Source: Lytechinus pictus
Lineage: Eukaryota > Echinodermata > Echinoidea > Temnopleuroida > Toxopneustidae
Direction of reading: 5' to 3'
Length of the DNA: 64,000 nt
Assembly (NCBI RefSeq): GCF_037042905.1
Contig: NW_026974140.1
Span: 18,340,001 to 18,404,000, forward strand
Part shown: positions 62,341 through 64,000 of the stretch, in pieces
Numbering within the stretch: position 1 is the first letter of the stretch
Layout of the letters: the number at the start of each line of letters is the position of its first letter
Program-made: the position numbers and the translations under genes
Notes under the pieces: model-generated
What the model was told of the DNA's origin: nothing
Databases searched by the model: none
What the model saw: the letters and a program-made list of their open reading frames with translations, nothing else

Positions 62341-64000
62341 TGCCTTTATCACAAGTACACTGCGAAATACAAAGCAACAAATGGAATAATCATTCTTAAA
62401 TCCACAATGCAAACCAAGGTCTCATCACTATATGGTGTCATTTTACATCTAAAATGGTAGCTCTTGGATTTATTAAGCTAATGAGTGATTACTTGGATAA
62501 GCTAAAGCTGAAATGATTTTTGTAGAAATAAAATGGAATCAGCCTGCCTTGTAATCAACCATAATTCAGTCACTACTTCTTGATTAGTGCAACATCTGAT
62601 GATTCTATCGTCACTATGATCATGACTGCATCACTGTTGCCATGGTAACTCCCAGCACCCATCATCCTCTTGTAATCAGAATATGAAATTGAGGATGAGG
62701 AGGAGGAGAAGGACAGATGATAGCAGATGACTACTGTCAAGCAGAAAGCAGAGATTAAACCGTCTGTCTTCTTCTCAACTCCACAGCAATCATGATAGGA
62801 TTATTATTTAGCTTAGAGTCTGCAGAATGCAACTTGAGAATCAAAGAGGGTTTAGAGAGTACACATTCTTAGTGAGGTCACAGACAGTGCAAACTTCTGA
62901 ATTATAGGTGTGATACCAAAGAACAAGTACTATGTTGAATGTTCTATATTTGTATGTTCAGCATTGTCTTATATGAGAAGGCCAGATTGTCATGTGTAAT
63001 CACAAGATATATTCAATTTGAAGGTATCAGAATGATTAATCATTGATTTTAATGAGATACTATTAAATGTGCCATGGAATTTGCACTGTATAGATGATCA
63101 CAAAGATATCTTCAATTTAAACCTTAAATCCTGCATTCCAAAATGTTGCTTTTGCTTCATTCAATACAACATAGAGACGCCCATGGGCAGTGATATGCGC
63201 TACACAAGCAACGTCTTATTATTATTATCATTATACTTGAAGTTTAATTGAAATCGATTACTTCTGTTCACTTTTCAAGATTAGTGTTTCAATTTTATCA
63301 TCATCAGTCGGAAGAAAAAAAATGTTTTTCCATATTAATTCTTTTTATGACCATCATGACAATGTAGGTTAGGCAATCACCAGGCTCTATGTCTCTGAGA
63401 AGTGTACCCTTAGATTAAATACAAAACGTCAAGTACTTTGAGAGTTTTAGAACTTATTTTCTTCTTGAGAAGAGCCACATTGGATTAAGCCATTATGTTC
63501 AAAGGATTTAAAAAATGCTCAGAACATTTGATCTGTTAAATTTGGAGGTTAAATGTTTTAATGTTGAATTAGTCCTACATCTTATTATATATATTATTTT
63601 TGCTTAATTGTATTCCTACTTCAAATTGTCAAACAAATACAACCAATCGTAATAATGTCCAAATATCATAAGCTTTAACTCAAGCAGGGTAAGGATGAAG
63701 AATATTGATATCATATATATCTTTTACAACTTAACTTGTTTCTATTGATTCTTACCTGTCATGACACTAATGAATGGATACAAAGTGAATAAATAAAGAC
63801 AGAGTTTGATTATTTGTAACTCTGGATTAGAGATAAAACATGTCGAAGTAGTGATTATCTAGTAAACAGATCTATTCTAATGTATATATCTTCCCACACA
63901 TATACCTTATTTTGATCCTTTTTAGAGGAAACTCAACTTTCATTTCTGTCAAAGTTTGTCATATCCCGAAAGCAATCAACAACTTGAATTATTTATACCC

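Larger units (their letters stand above)
61620..64000 (+). other. ARHGEF17: intron, 5' part, running off the window
   Basis: It starts with GTAAGA. It contains the partial exon duplication (61689-61760) and the 48-bp minisatellite (61859-62340). From 62.4 kb on I see only AT-rich sequence with no supported exon. No PH-domain-like coding was found in any frame, so the next exon is beyond 64000. Confidence 0.7.

Noticed and set aside
61802..62389. Two repetitive open frames of about 190 codons on opposite strands; also considered as a CRISPR-like array
   Set aside because: They arise from a 48-bp tandem repeat without unique spacers, inside an intron of a eukaryotic gene.

Overview
The window looks like nuclear DNA of an intron-rich marine invertebrate, most likely an echinoderm and probably a sea urchin. 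This is an inference from four things: long AT-rich introns, tRNA-derived SINEs, many short inverted-repeat DNA elements, and frequent G/C homopolymers and TAGGCCTAT words. No bacterial gene organisation is present. No complete gene and no functional RNA gene is visible.

The one gene I can support lies on the + strand and runs off the right end. Five exons (8610-8687, 27021-27203, 34238-34351, 36551-36643, 61392-61619) all have lengths divisible by three and all join in phase 0. They encode a continuous 232-residue Dbl-homology (DH, RhoGEF) domain. It resembles ARHGEF17 (TEM4) most closely, from CR1 through the QPIQRIPRYELLLK helix to the linker before the PH-like domain. The N-terminal part, the PH-like region and the usual C-terminal region lie outside the window. 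About 99% of the window is therefore intron.

Intron content by region. 1-8.6 kb: three tRNA-derived SINE copies of two families and a hairpin repeat. 8.7-27 kb: a pair of near-equal-length terminal-inverted-repeat elements (one nested in an older element), a 282-bp hAT-type element with a perfect 8-bp target duplication beside a minus-strand SINE, a TA-flanked element, and tandem duplications. 27.2-36.5 kb: degraded miniature elements and a tandem pair of tRNA-like units. 36.6-61.4 kb: a dense transposon cluster at 36.8-41.2 kb, including a nested insertion with its empty site still readable, two more inverted-repeat elements at 45.3-46.3 kb, a 0.77-kb histidine-codon-phased minisatellite at 51.1-51.9 kb, and further foldback elements. 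After the last exon: a tandem copy of the exon end with its splice donor, followed by a 48-bp minisatellite.

The most interesting pattern is that four otherwise different miniature element families share one layout. A short core word in the terminal repeat recurs several times inside the element. This may mark related transposase families.
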